Assembly (NCBI GenBank): GCA_036365515.1
Contig: CM070874.1
Coordinates: forward strand, 97,756,442 to 97,820,441
DNA: 64,000 bases
Source: Torymus aiolomorphi
Lineage: Eukaryota; Arthropoda; Insecta; Hymenoptera; Torymidae
Direction: 5' to 3'
The notes under the pieces were generated by a model. It was not told where the DNA came from. It ran no database searches and saw only the letters and a list, made by a program, of their open reading frames with translations. The translations under genes and the position numbers were made by a program. Positions 40,436 to 52,096 of the stretch are shown piece by piece (position 1 is the stretch's first letter; each line of letters begins with the position of its first letter).

Positions 40436-42980
40436 TGTGTACATGAAACATAATATGAAGAGCTTAGAGCATTAATCGCCCAGCTTATGTTCCAATTTGG
40501 CTCCTACTTGATTAATTTAAATACACGCTTCAATAGTCAACTGGAAATATAATTTGTTTGTTGCTTTGAGTTCTTCATTTGTGATTAATTTTTTGAAGAT
40601 ATATTCAATCATCCATCAGTTCTTCTTCGACTATCCTCCTGTCATTTAATCCATGAACCTGTATACATTAGTACATGCGACTCACGCATATTCAATTCAT
40701 GCATAAGAGATATTTACAATTTCACGACTTCAATGCTGAATAAAAATTAACAATAAGAAATTTTTTATGGTTATATTACATATTCGTCCATAGTCTGGAT
40801 ATTTATCCCGTAAAGGGCTTCACAGTTTTGCGCAGGTACTGAAAGTTTCGCTGTTCTAGTTTGATGATTAACAAGGTTTTTCTTGCTAAACCATTCACTT
40901 CCGCTTTCCGCACTACTTACCGAAGTAGTACACCGAGACTATCTTTGCGCATCTGCTCCTCGTCGAATTTCTAAGGTGCCAGAGAAGGAATATTACCGAC
41001 TCGATCACCACGCACGTTTTTCCTCATTCATCATTCTCTAGGTCCACTATTAGTTCGTTTATTAGACAATGATTTCTCCACACAGAAGAGTTCACATTTT
41101 TAGCCGTCTTGCAGACGGTGGCTATCGCACTTCGTATTACGCCTAAGGGCCTAATTCTCGCTATTGCGTCCTTCTCTATACTCTTGCGACCTATACTATC
41201 GGTCACCACACGATCTGCTGAACGCCGGTAATCTCACTTGCGAGAATGCACTCTCTCTCTCTCTCTCTCTCTCTTTCTACTTGTCTTTTAAACGCTCACT
41301 GTTCGCTCATTTTTCGCAGATTTTGCTACCTGGCAGCCTTACTCACCCATGACGTCTCACCTCTGCCACAACTCCCTTAAGTACCTCGTCCACTCTTGTT
41401 TCTCATCGGCCTCTCCCACTTCACTCGTCAGATAGGTAGTGTGGTGTTGCCCACTAGCCCTCTAGTAGCACACTCATGAAAAAAATACAGAGAGGATCTC
41501 TTGGAGTCGCGCTCGTTCACTTATTGATCCTCACGCGATGCAAACTGGTAGAGGAGTGCTTGCTAGGGTTGCGTTCCGCCCTTCTCGTCGTGGACCCGTT
41601 TTGCGCGCATGCGGCTCTGCTCGTCTGGTATTATCGACGCGCTATAATTATAGAATTTCGCCATATGTTACAATTACTTATTCTAGCTCTTCTTTACCAT
41701 TGTTGATATGGCCTTATCACTTAATAATAAGGTTTTTATTAATGTACATTATTTACAGAAGTCCCGTGTTTTCGTCGAAATTAGTAGGTTTATGAGCATT
41801 GCCTTTCATGTTGGTACCTTTAATTGGTATATGTTCTCTATTTTTATTACGATGCTACACCTTTCTATCTGGTTTAGTTCTGTGGAACTTATTGCCAGGA
41901 CGAAATCTGACTGACAAACCATTCCTTTATGTCGGCTTAATCTCCGGCAGTAGGTTTTTCGGTCGCCCTACAATATCATACGGTCTCAGTATCATACTTC
42001 ACATTGTGCCCATAATACGTAAATATAAACTAGCATCTTAACGAAAAATGCTCGTTTTCTCCTTTAATTGTGAATTGTGCTAGTATTCGCCACTAATTCG
42101 TTAATCAGGCTTCATTTTGTTGGAAATTCATGGACCGTGTTACTTTTGGTTTACGATTCGTGATAGTAGTCGCTGCGAAGTCGTGAATCATATTACTTTT
42201 GAATGGAACTTGCGAAAATAAGTGAAAAATTCATGAGGGTGCGAGAATAGACAAGAGGCCATCGCGCTGGTTGAATCAATTGATTAGGCACATATGTATA
42301 AATGTTAACCACGTGGTAAGGTAGTCAGAACGTATCGCTTATTTTTAACAATAATCTAATTCAGTCCTTAAATGTAAAGCACTAGTTCATAGATGTTGAA
42401 AAAAATAAATTCAGTTCTTATTGTCGAGTACTGATCAATTAATGTTAATTTCAAAATTGCAACTAATTCAACGTTATCAGCTCTTCAGAATTTTGGCTGA
42501 GCTTAAGGAGGCTCAAGCGTTTTTTATTAAAATAATATATGCATCTGATAAATCAAGTAAAATGTTTCTTAGGTGTTACAATTTAAATATCTTTTGAAAA
42601 AATTCTAGAGTAACGATCAAATTTTCAAGAAATTTCAGTTTAAAAAATGTTGCTTTTGACAAATTATTTTATTGGAAGATAACGTTTATTACATAAAAAA
42701 TTTTTATTGGTACGTAATATATGAAATCGAAGGTATTTTTATGGAGAATGTAAATAAGCCAACAGAATTATAGGTAAACAATCAAGCAAAAAAGATAAGA
42801 TCAATAATCGTTGCACAAATGCTTCTGGATTTAGTATGCACATTGATACGGCACATAACGCTGAAGCCTCCTTACTGTAAAAAAAATATGTTACTTCCGT
42901 GGTATCAACTAATTCTACCACAAACATTAATTGTTCATTTTGTATACGATTTTGGATTAATAACCTTAACTATTTCATAG
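40436..42980 (+). other. Remainder of intron 1, with a GC-richer pyrimidine-rich island
   Basis: Most of this is AT-rich intron with no gene. From about 40870 to 41700 the composition becomes GC-richer and pyrimidine-rich, with a (CT)12 run at 41251-41274. Short open frames here show no recognisable domain. The style resembles the LTRs at 44.5-45.8 kb, so a decayed solo LTR is possible, but I found no terminal repeats or target duplication. Confidence 0.3.
41251..41274 (+). repeat. (CT)12 microsatellite
   Basis: Uninterrupted ct dinucleotides are followed by ctttctac. They lie within the pyrimidine-rich island of intron 1. Confidence 0.9.
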
Positions 42981-43187
42981 GTTCTGGTGAAGGACAGTTG
43001 CAATCTCCATCATCCTCAGCGCGATCTTCTAAAAAAAGGAAACGATCTATGTTGAGTAACTCAGATACGGACGAGTCTAAAAGCGACATTAGTTGTACCT
43101 CAGCAGACAAAGGGATTCAAAGAAAAGAGAAGGTTAGAAAGAAGCCGAAAAAGAATGTTAAGAAAATTGATACGCACTTACATAACG
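42981..43187 (+). CDS. Recombinase-like gene, exon 2 (duplicated Ser/Lys-rich exon)
   Basis: The acceptor is tatttcatag|gttctg and the donor is aacg|gtaagg. The exon is 207 nt (69 codons), phase 1 on both sides, so it can be skipped or repeated without changing frame. It encodes a hydrophilic linker with SSSARSSKKRKRS, then SNSDTDESKSD, then a Lys-rich stretch, suggesting a disordered segment with a possible nuclear localisation signal and possible casein-kinase sites. It closely resembles exon 3 in length and sequence. The downstream 160 or so intron bases are duplicated as well. Confidence 0.75.
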
Positions 43188-44135
43188 GTAAGGAAAAAAA
43201 AAGTTCACTAAAAAATATTTTATTCCTGTCTCCACTATAATGGTCACTTTATACTCCAAAAGCGGGGCAGAAATCGCGTTTGATTCTCACTTTTTAAAAA
43301 TAACATCATCAATTGTCACCACGTTTATGGTGAATATGGTTCAAACTAACAAAATTCTAACATATAAATACGAAATAATTTTCCAAATTTATGTAGTGGC
43401 CACAATGGCAATGGGAATAAAGTACAACGTGCTACGCTCGCTAGGGTAGTGACTTACTCTCGGGAAAAATCTACGACTTCAATCACTTGTTACATAATGT
43501 ATTATTATACTTCAAAAAGGCTGTTTTCGTCACGCCTTCTCAGTAATGATGACGCCTTATAACGAAACCGCCCTCCACATTTAGCAGCTCTGTTTACTTA
43601 TGTTTCCTAACATTAATTTTCATGAAAATTAAATAGTGTTGAAGATCATAGCTCGTGAAAGCATCAGAAAAATTATAATCCCGTTTTTTCCAATAGCGGT
43701 ATATCATTTTTGAGCAGGTTAACTACTCATGTAAAGAACATTCGCGATTTTCAAAAAATAATATTTTTTTATAAAAATATCTAATTCTGGTACCTGCGAA
43801 AACTACAGGTGTGGAAAATAAAGCGTGAAAATTTCAGTCTTATCGGTTAGTTATTTTAACGTTATGTCGAGTCTAAAATCAATTCAAATTTATTATTGGA
43901 TAAATTAAATATCATACATGTATTTGGAAAGTATAATTTTCATAGGTTCGGTACATATCATACTACATTCAGAAATTGTTATAGTTTTATATATGGTATT
44001 TGTTTATGTATAGTTGTATGGTACTTATACAACAAAAAACTTTACGTTCGTGTGGTTAATTAATTGGTCCTATTAAAAATAATATTTATTTATACTGGAT
44101 ACTATTTGGACTTAAAGACTAAAATTATTTTTCAG
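43188..44135 (+). other. Intron 2 with duplicated post-exon segment
   Basis: The first ~160 bp after exon 2 (43188 to about 43348) match the ~155 bp after exon 3 (44343-44499), sharing ttcctgtctcc, ataatggtcactttatac and caattgtcaccacgtttatg. The copied unit is therefore exon plus downstream intron. The rest is AT-rich with nothing recognisable. Confidence 0.75.
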
Positions 44136-44342
44136 AGTCTGCTAAAATACAGCAACAGTCTCAACTATCCCCAGGACGATCTTCGAAAACGAGAAAACGA
44201 TCTAAGTTGAGTAACTCAGATACGGACGAGTCTGAAAGCGACCTTAGTTGTGGTACAGCAGACAAAGGGATTCGAACAAAAGAGAAGATTAGGGAGAAAC
44301 CGACAAAGACTATTAAGAAAACTGATGCGCACTTACATAGCG
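44136..44342 (+). CDS. Recombinase-like gene, exon 3 (paralogue of exon 2)
   Basis: The acceptor is ttatttttcag|agtctg and the donor is tagcg|gtgagg. It is also exactly 207 nt and phase 1/1. Shared blocks with exon 2 include KRS, LSNSDTDES and HLH near the end. Both reading frames are open, so both may be used, alternatively or together. The LTR retrotransposon begins 160 bp downstream, within the duplicated intron segment. Confidence 0.75.
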
Positions 44343-44502
44343 GTGAGGAAAATAAAAATTCTCATATTTATTCCTGTCTCCGCTATAATGGTCACTTTAT
44401 ACTCCAAAACGCGGAGCAAAAATTGCGTTTGATTCTCACTATTTTAAAATATCATCAATTGTCACCACGTTTATGGTGAATATACGGTTGAAACTGTAAT
44501 AT

Positions 44503-45778
44503 TGTGCTTTGTTATAACTGCCGCTCAGATTAATAAAACACGCGTGCACTTTACCTCCGTGACTCCTGATCCCTGAGTCACCTTCCGACCTAAGACTAGT
44601 ACCTCGAACAAAGGGGGTTCAGATACTAAGCAACAACCACAATCCTCATTCCCAACCACACGACAGTATAATTCACTGACTACCCTCGGCGATAAGTTAT
44701 TAATCTTTCCTGAAAATAAACTCGAGGGACGATACAGGCAACACAGTCGGTAATAATCAACAATCAATTCGGGTGAAATGGAAGAATTTTTATTCAAAAG
44801 AATAGAAGATTTAATCCCGTCTTCTTCCGGTCCGAGTGCTTGCATAAGAAAACTCCTGTAACAATAAAAAATAAAGACACGAGATCTCGATCAGTTGATA
44901 TCCTCAAATTCTCAGTACTGGAGTGGAATTTCCTGGAGTGATCCGTGTTCCTCGGTTATGCTAGACCTCGGAAGAATAATCGCAAACCCACTTATACCGC
45001 TCCATCAGACTATTCACTCACCGACTACGCCCTATATAGTTCAAAGCCGTCCTCTCAGAACTACTTACAACTATAATGCTTCAGAATCTCACTGCTTCTT
45101 CACTAAGAATTACTTAGAATTTCACTTTTACGACTATCTTTCAAGCTGGTTGAATAGCAAGTTACCGCGTCTTTCCTGCGTCGCTACCTCGAAACCCGCT
45201 CTTTTACCCTCTTCGATTGCGTGGCCTATTGCCATTGGTTCGCGATCCCACTTTTTCCCTAATTTGTCCGTTTTCCCATGACTCGCAATTAATTGGAACG
45301 GTGATAGGCTTTTCCAGAACATGCTGACTCACTAGTGACGAAATGCTTCCTATATAGCTTGTAGGGCTATAAGGCATGAGCGCAAGGATTGACTGTCCCT
45401 TACGCCGTCATACGTACACGTACTACTGAATACGCCTCAATTTGCATGTGCGCTCTCCGAACGCAACCCTTCTCGAGCCTATTCTCCCCTCCCGACCACT
45501 ATCGCTACCTCTACTCTATCTCCCTGCGCGTGCCTACCTTACGCGACGACCGAACTCCCCTCTTCTCTATTCTATCTCCCCACGCGATACCTGCGCGGCT
45601 GCTAAGTGTATGTATCTCCCGTAACTACTCTTCACGTCCCCACTACTTCGGTTGCGCGGACTGGTTGCGCGGCGCTCAGTCTACCGATCTTGCTCTATCG
45701 TGATTGCTCCCCGCGTGTTATCGCTCTCTCTAGTACTGTTCTCGGCTCTCTTCCCCCGCGCCGCGCTTTCTCGCGTGT
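44503..45778 (-). repeat. 3' LTR of gypsy element 1
   Basis: The shared part with the 5' LTR ends at about 45778. A C-run on the plus strand at 45921-45931 (a polypurine tract on the coding strand) lies 140 bp further in. If that is the true polypurine tract, this LTR is about 1.4 kb and the other is missing its outer ~140 bp. Confidence 0.8.
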
Positions 45779-45932
45779 GTATGTGCGCTGTGCTACCGCT
45801 CGTCCCGGTTACGATGTTTGTATGTATCATGTCAATCTATTATTATCATGGCGGCCCGATCGAGCATGTGCTCCTGCCCCGCGATCGCCGAAACTGCATT
45901 TCTGTGACCTCGTAATAATACCCCCCCCCCCA

Positions 45933-47363
45933 CTAAGACGTGAGATTACCCCGTAATCTCGGTTTACTCGATCCCCTACTCTCCCTACCCAACCCCTCGC
46001 GATCACTCCAGAAATTTTCCCTTCTTTCATACTCGACACACGCCCACTCACCTACTGATTGCTGAGAGCTCCGGCTCGATGCTGCGGGTGGTAACGGCGC
46101 CTCCCCCGCCGATATCGCCCGCTTCACGTCCTGGCCGCGGAGGTAGCTAAGGTGCTCGTCCGCACACCGTGGGCAGTTGCGCAGTGTGACGTTCCACCTG
46201 TCGCAATTGTAGCATAAGAGGCTCTTCTCCGTGGTACACACGAATCGGGTGTGCCCCTTCTGCCAGCAATTGAAACAGATGCCATCGTCTGGATCTACGC
46301 TCCTGTCCACGGGTAGAGGACGGAGATGCCTAAACAGCACCCCCCGGGCCGGACAATAACGGGAGTGTAGGATACGGGTCAGGAGAGGGTAACCGCGGCG
46401 ATCGTTTGGCCACCACCCCCAGTCGCCTGTCGATGGAGCTGGCGGAAGTGGGGACGCCACCATCCCTTCCTCCTCCTGCAGGATAGCCTTTGGAAGGGCT
46501 ACGACCTCCATCTCCGCTGGTGGATCCACTGGTACCGGCTCCTTCGCCCCCTCCTCTTCATCACTCTCGAGGCGTCGAGGGTTAGAGCGAGTCCGGCGCC
46601 CCCTTCCCCTGGGCCCGGACTAGACGGCTTGGGGTGGGCTTGTCTTAGTCCCACTCAGCAATACCTGGAGGAAAAGGTTCGATGGTAGGAAAGGGTAGGT
46701 GCTTAAAAGCGTCCTCGCAATGCTCTCTTTCCGCCACAAAGTGGGGCCTTCGTAACGGTCTCGATCCCCCCTCTGACTCGACCCCGGACTCGATGTTTGT
46801 ATATGGAGGGCTTAGGTTGGGGCTTTCCCCTTCTGTGAGGAGAGTGAGGTCTGAAAGTGATGTCTCACCCCCAGCTAGCCACTCCTGTAGCTCTGCCACC
46901 GCCTGCCCGCTGAGTAATTCGCCCAACCTCCCCCTTCTCCTCCATCCCCCCCTAACTCGATTAATATTACCTCCATCATGGTCTCAGCCTCACCTGTCGC
47001 CGGACGCTTCAGGCCCCTACTTGGTGATGCTGACGGTGCCGCATCCTCCATCTCCACGGGGTCGAGATTAATCTCGAGGATGGGCGACCCCTCCTCTTCC
47101 TCCTTCCTCTTCTTCAAGATCTTCGGCGCCTGTTTTACATCCACCTTCCACTTCTCCTCCGGCTCCAGATATGCTGGGGGATACCCCAGCAAGGTCGCCT
47201 CTAACCACTCGGCGTGGCTGGCGCTGGCTGGTGGAGACCGGAGCGGAGACAGGCTTTCTGCGAGGCTTAAAGCCCGGACAGTTGGTGAAGTGGCCTGAAT
47301 CATTCTCGACATTTCCTGTAAATAACACACATTAAAGAAAGGGGGGGGGGGGGGATTTTCCAA
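45933..47363 (-). pseudogene. Third ORF of gypsy element 1, with Gag-like zinc knuckles
   Basis: Downstream of pol, where env would sit, three minus-strand frames (47363-46875, 46926-46645, 46529-45933) read as one protein broken by about two frameshifts, near 46930 and 46640. The N-terminal part is Pro/Glu/Ser-rich with a basic patch. The C-terminal part has CFNCWQKGHTRFVC (C-x2-C-x4-H-x4-C) and then CYNCDRWNVTLRNC (valine at the histidine position), then PRC. This is the same knuckle, variant knuckle, P-x-C order as in this element's Gag. No signal peptide, transmembrane helix or fusion-like segment is seen, so it is not an envelope gene. A nucleic-acid-binding role is inferred. Confidence 0.65.
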
Positions 47364-47452
47364 TCCCGCCCACCGGCTACCACAAATATGACACGATAGA
47401 CAACACAGTTCACACTTACCCTTGATACCACATCTACTACATTACGTTCCAA

Positions 47453-50400
47453 TTATTTGTTAGTACCTTCACCCCCTCGACCCTCTCGATATTTTTTTAA
47501 CTCTCTCACATGCACCTTTGGATTACGACGTCCTCCCCCCATGTCCAGTATGTAAACATTCAGGGCCTTGACCTCGAGGATCTTATATGGACCCTCCCAA
47601 TCCGAAGCAAGCTTAGCAGACGTCTTCTGTTCCCCACTCGATAAGACGTGAGTCTTCCGCATGACCATATCTCCCACTTGAAGCCTAACGTCCCTACGAC
47701 CTTTATTGTAATGTTCAGCCTGCTTCAGATGCGCTCGTTCCACGTTCTTGATCACTAGATCACGTAGGGCATCCAGCCTCCTTACTCGATCCTCCCATAC
47801 TTCAGGTGAAAGACGCATTTTCGGACCTTTTCCTTCAATCTCTCTCCTCAGACTCTTCACCGGTGACGGTTGCATACCGTAGTTCAGGAATGCTGGCGAA
47901 ACTCGAGTACTCGATTGGACAGCTGTATTCATTGCATGCTGCAATTCATGAAGGTGTTGGTCCCAGTTTCGATGATCATTTCTGACGGACCTAGCTATCA
48001 TTGTCTTCAGAGTCCGATTTCTGCGCTCTACTGGATTGGCTTGAGGGTGATATGGATATGATTCTCCTTAAGTACCAAGAATCCGTCACTTCCTCGAATG
48101 CTGCAACCTCGATTTTCTCCGGCTTATTTTCCTGCAACCTCGATAACGCGTCAGGCACTCGATGTAATGTTCCCTTTCGGTGCTCGATTCGGACATCCCA
48201 TTGTTGCAGTTCCAAAGCCCAGCGGGCTAGTCGACCAGTGGGCTCTTTTAGCTTTTGTAACCATCTTAGAGCATTGTGGTCCGTGATAGCCTTGAACTTA
48301 TAACCTTCCAAGTAGGGACGCAACTTTTTGATAGCCCACACCAGTGCCAAACATTCTTTCTCGGTCGTGGAATAATTCCTCTCTGCGCTGGAAAGGTCAC
48401 GATGGATATAACTTCAAAGTCTTGAGTTAGTACTGCCCCGATCGCATCATCGCTGGCATCACATTGTACCGTAAATTCTCGAGTGAAGTCGGGTCTAGTC
48501 AGTACTGGAGCTCGGATAAGCGCTACTTTTAGTTGTTCGAAAGCTTCTTGCTGTTCAGCACTCCACTGCCATGCTTGCGTCTTTTTGATTAACTTTAAAA
48601 GGGGTAGCTTGATCTCACTTTCCTTTTCAATGAATCTAGAGTACCATCCGATCATGTCTAAAAATCTTCTTAGCTGCCTTTTAGTTTTGGGTACTGGATA
48701 TTATAAAATGGGCTCAACCATTTCTGGATCCGGTCTCAATCCATCTCGATCCAATAAATATCCCAAATACGTCACCCTCGAGCATCCGAATTCGCACTTC
48801 TTCCAATTAACTGTAAGTTGTGCATCTCGAATCTTTGTTAACACGATCTCTAACCACTTCTGGTGCTCTTCGAACGTATCAGTTGCGATTATAATGTCAT
48901 CTAAGTACTCAAAGCCATTCGGCTCCATCTCTGGTCCAAATAAGGCATCGATCATTCTCTGGAAAGTTGCCGGAGCATTTGTTAAACCGAACGGCATCCT
49001 CTTGAATTGCCAGAGTCCTGACCCTGCAACTGCGAAGGCTGTATACTGCCGACTTTCCTCGTCCAATGCCACTTGGAAATAAGCATTCTTCAGATCCACC
49101 TTCGAAATGTATGTCGCCCTCCTCAGCTTATCCAATATCCCATCCATGTTCGGTATCGGATATGCATCTCTTTTACTCCGAGCATTCAAATCTCGAAAGT
49201 CAATACAAAATCGAAAATTTCCATCTGATTTCTTCTGAATTACTGGAGCATGACACCAGGCGCTTGTGGACCCTCTCGATGATTCCTGCTCGATGCATTT
49301 CTCATACAGCTTCCTGGGCCACCAACCACATGGCTGGTGATCGTCGTCTAGGGGCATGACGAATTGGGGTATAATCCGTCAGCTCAATACGATGTTCCGT
49401 CAGGTGAGTAGTTGGTAGGTAGTCAGTGGTGGGCTTGTGGACCAAACGATCAACAATCTCTTTGATGCGTTCGGCTTCACTCGATGTCATCTCCGTTAAT
49501 CCGACGCATTCGGCCATGATTGCTGGACTAGAGTCTTCAGCGTTGTCCGCAAACGAGTGCCACGCCCCTTTCCTCCTACACTTCCACTGTTTAGCTCGAA
49601 AACGCAATGATAAATCCCACTCGACCCCAAAATCCATACCTAGGATGATGTCATGGTCAATCTCCTCCACAGCTCGAAACTCCAGTACACCTAAGTGGCC
49701 ATCGACATCGATGGATATACGTAAGTTACCCTGGACTTTCATGGGCACTCCTGACACTCCTTTCACCTGTCCACTAGATTCTCGCAAATGGTCTCGATAT
49801 TTATTTATAAGTCGAGAACCTGCTAGAGATATGGTGGCACCAGGGTCTAACAGAGCTAAATATGACTCTCCTCCGACCACGACTCGAATAAAATTCCTGT
49901 TGTCTAGGGCTGCTGCTGCCACCACATCCTCGACCCCCACTAGTTCTTTCAATCTTACGCTATTCTCTGGAATCGCGTCTTCCCCCTTACTTAGCCCTGG
50001 AATACCCCCGCCCGAAGTCTGCTGCCCCTCTACAGTTGACGATCTGGCTGGTGCATCCTGTTCAGGCGGTTCGGCACCCACCATTTCTCGTTCCGACGAC
50101 ACTCCCAACATGATGTCGACGGCTTGTTGGATTGGGGGTAGCATCGCTCGGTCGCGTTCCTCTTCTTGGTCCTGATGTTTCCAATCCTCTAAGGACACCT
50201 CCAGCACCACCTCGTTACTCTTTCTCAATTCGTCATCATTTCCGCTCTCAGAGTCATTGTCGTCCTCACTTCTGGAAGGCTGCCAACTGATTCCGAGCTT
50301 CTTCTCATCCTTCCTCCCCTCTGTTTCTTCTTCCTCTTGAGCCGTAGCACAAGGCTCCTTCGTACTCGATATCGTCGCACCCGATACCGGTGTAATCTCT

Positions 50401-50699
50401 ACTCGGGCCATGACACTAGACTCGTTTGTATTCAATATCGTTGCACCCGATACCGGTGTACTTTCTACTCGAGCCGTGACACTAGGCTCCTTTGTACTCT
50501 ATATCGTCGCACCCGATATCGGTGTACTTTCCACTCGAGCCGTGACACTAAGCTCCCTTGTACTCGATATCGTCGCACCCCATACCGGTGTACTCTCTAC
50601 TCGACTTTCCCCTCCACTCGACCCCGACTTCATATCGTCGACGTCCATTTTTAATTCCACCATTTCGCCTTGGGCCCCATCTACACCTGCCCAGGGCAC
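47453..50699 (-). pseudogene. pol of gypsy element 1 (protease, RT, RNase H, integrase remnant)
   Basis: In order: an N-terminal 22-residue repeat region; an aspartic protease with LLDPGAT (Asp codon 49845-49847) and DIILGMDF; reverse transcriptase with FRDLN, KVDL, MPFGLTNAP and YLDD (48896-48907); RNase H with QCDASD and ITDHNALRW; and the integrase C-terminal part with [14 protein letters not shown] and WEGPYKILE. Defects: an in-frame tag in the repeat region (50499-50501), a frame change at about 49260-49310, an in-frame taa after RPDPEMVEPIL (48701-48703), a frame change at about 48400-48420, and loss of the integrase HHCC and first two DDE residues at about 48040-48065, where the RNase H tail runs straight into the segment holding the catalytic Glu. 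Confidence 0.88.
50340..50640 (-). repeat. 66 bp coding tandem repeat at the pol N-terminus
   Basis: Four copies are exactly 66 bp apart (landmark atatcg at 50369, 50435, 50501 and 50567). Each encodes 22 residues around ARVESTPVSGATISSTKE. The length being a multiple of three shows expansion while the frame was translated; one copy now has tag in place of tcg. Confidence 0.9.
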
Positions 50700-50707
50700 A
50701 AGGGCCT

Positions 50708-51460
50708 CTATTGCGTCCTGCCTAGGCCGTTTCCCAAAGCTTCCACAATATGACGGCAGTTAGGGCACTCTTTTAGTATCACTCCGTCCTTGCCGCAACC
50801 CTGGCACTGTTTTGCCTTCCTTGCAGGACAGTCTCGGGAAAAATGCCCTTTCTGTCCACAAGAGTAGCATGCTCTTTTGGGGCAGTCTGTTGCTCGATGA
50901 CCTACCATTTGACAGACAAAGCACTGTCCTGGAAAACTCGACTCCCCCCTCATGAGTGGTGTACTCTCCGTTGGTGCACAATACGGTGCCGATTGACTGA
51001 CAAGTCCAACGAGCTTCATTGCCTCATTTCTCTGTGCCTTCCCTCTGGGTGGTTAGCCATTTATTTCACGAGGTTGTTGAAATGGGCTCCCCGATCCCTT
51101 CCCAATGAAATGCCCAGGGGTAGTTGGAGTATTTACTGCCGCTACCTCCCCTTCCATTGCCTTTGCTCGACCCTTCCTGTCCTTCTTCTTATTCTTCCCC
51201 CTCTCCTGGTGGCTCCTCTCCGTTCCGCTGGACGATTCTTTCACTGCTGCCACTTTCTGGGCACTGCGATGTGGCCCATTATACATCGTACCTGGAATTC
51301 TCGATTTATCTCGACGCGGTGGAGAGTGATAAGAGGCTTCAACCTCTTCACTCAACTTCTTCATCTTGTCGCGGAATCTGGCGCTGTATTCTCTGTTCTT
51401 GCTGAGTTCTCTCATCCTGATTTGATATTGATCGACTTTCTTTGCCGTTTTCGTTTCCAT
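50708..51460 (-). pseudogene. gag of gypsy element 1 (zinc-knuckle nucleocapsid), interrupted
   Basis: The frame starts METKTAKK at 51460, is charged and helix-like, and is interrupted by a taa at 51053-51055; the same frame then continues to 50708. The C-terminal half holds CFVCQMVGHRATDC and CYSCGQKGHFSRDC (both C-x2-C-x4-H-x4-C zinc knuckles) followed by CQGCGKDGVILKEC, a variant with valine at the histidine position. Gag packages element RNA in virus-like particles. At about 250 residues it is short for a Ty3/gypsy Gag and shows no obvious capsid domain, so an internal deletion is likely. Gag and pol lie in different frames with almost no gap, compatible with frameshift expression in an ancestor. 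Confidence 0.75.
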
Positions 51461-51537
51461 TTTTCACTCTTTTGTCATACGAGAGGGAATAAAACTCGAC
51501 CCGTGTTCTCGATTGCTCAATTCCAATTGTTAAACTG

Positions 51538-51735
51538 AGCAAACTTCAACCTGTCAATTCGAATAACTCGAACCTGTAAATTCAAATAACTCGATCCTGT
51601 AAATTCAAATAAACTCGATCCTGTAAATTCAAATACTCGATGCTGTAAATTCAAATAAACTCGATCCTGTAAATTCAAATACTCGATCCTGTAAATTCAA
51701 ATACTAGGTCCTGTAAATTAAAATACTCGATGGAC
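51538..51735 (-). repeat. ~22-24 bp tandem repeat in the leader of gypsy element 1
   Basis: About eight copies of a unit like actcgatcctgtaaattcaa stand in a row, varying between 21 and 24 bp through small spacer differences. They lie between the primer-binding site and gag. Confidence 0.85.
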
Positions 51736-52075
51736 AGGAAGAGTTAGGAAGGGGGGAGATGGAACTGAAATTCTCTTCTCTTTTCAAATTAAATCCAAAG
51801 TTGTCTCGTAACGGAATGATTTTTCCGTTTCCAAATTTTAACACACTCTAATAATGGACCTAAAAAAAAAATTCTCGACGCACCCTTCCTAAAACAAAAG
51901 AAGAACTCGATTCGTTTCGTTCACTAATCCCTCTAGTTAGAGTTTTGGCTAAATTATAGCTTCTTCGTCCCTCGTATTCAAGTTCTTATACCTTCACTCT
52001 TTTCGCTGGTTCTACCTTCTCCACATAGAACATGCACCCTTTCTCAACTCGATCCTTTGTTCCTATTATCAATTA

Positions 52076-52086
52076 GTTGGGCGCCA
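52076..52086 (-). promoter_or_regulatory. Primer-binding site, tRNA-Lys type
   Basis: On the minus strand tggcgcccaac lies ten bases inside the 5' LTR. It is complementary to a tRNA 3' end gttgggcgcca, which is the end of insect tRNA-Lys(CUU) as I remember it. Complementarity stops after 11 bases, so it may be partly decayed. Confidence 0.65.
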
Positions 52087-52096
52087 TTTGTGACGT

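Noticed and set aside
42899..43240. Stand-alone 113-codon gene
   Set aside because: The first part is intron; only 42981-43187 is supported as an exon by splice sites and by its duplicate at 44136-44342.
45933..47363. Envelope gene of an errantivirus-like element
   Set aside because: No signal peptide, membrane segment or furin-like site; zinc knuckles point to a Gag-like protein.
49426..50175. Plus-strand frames opposite pol (also 62042-63034 and 63128-63967)
   Set aside because: They are antisense shadows of protease, leader or gag sequence in GC-rich DNA.
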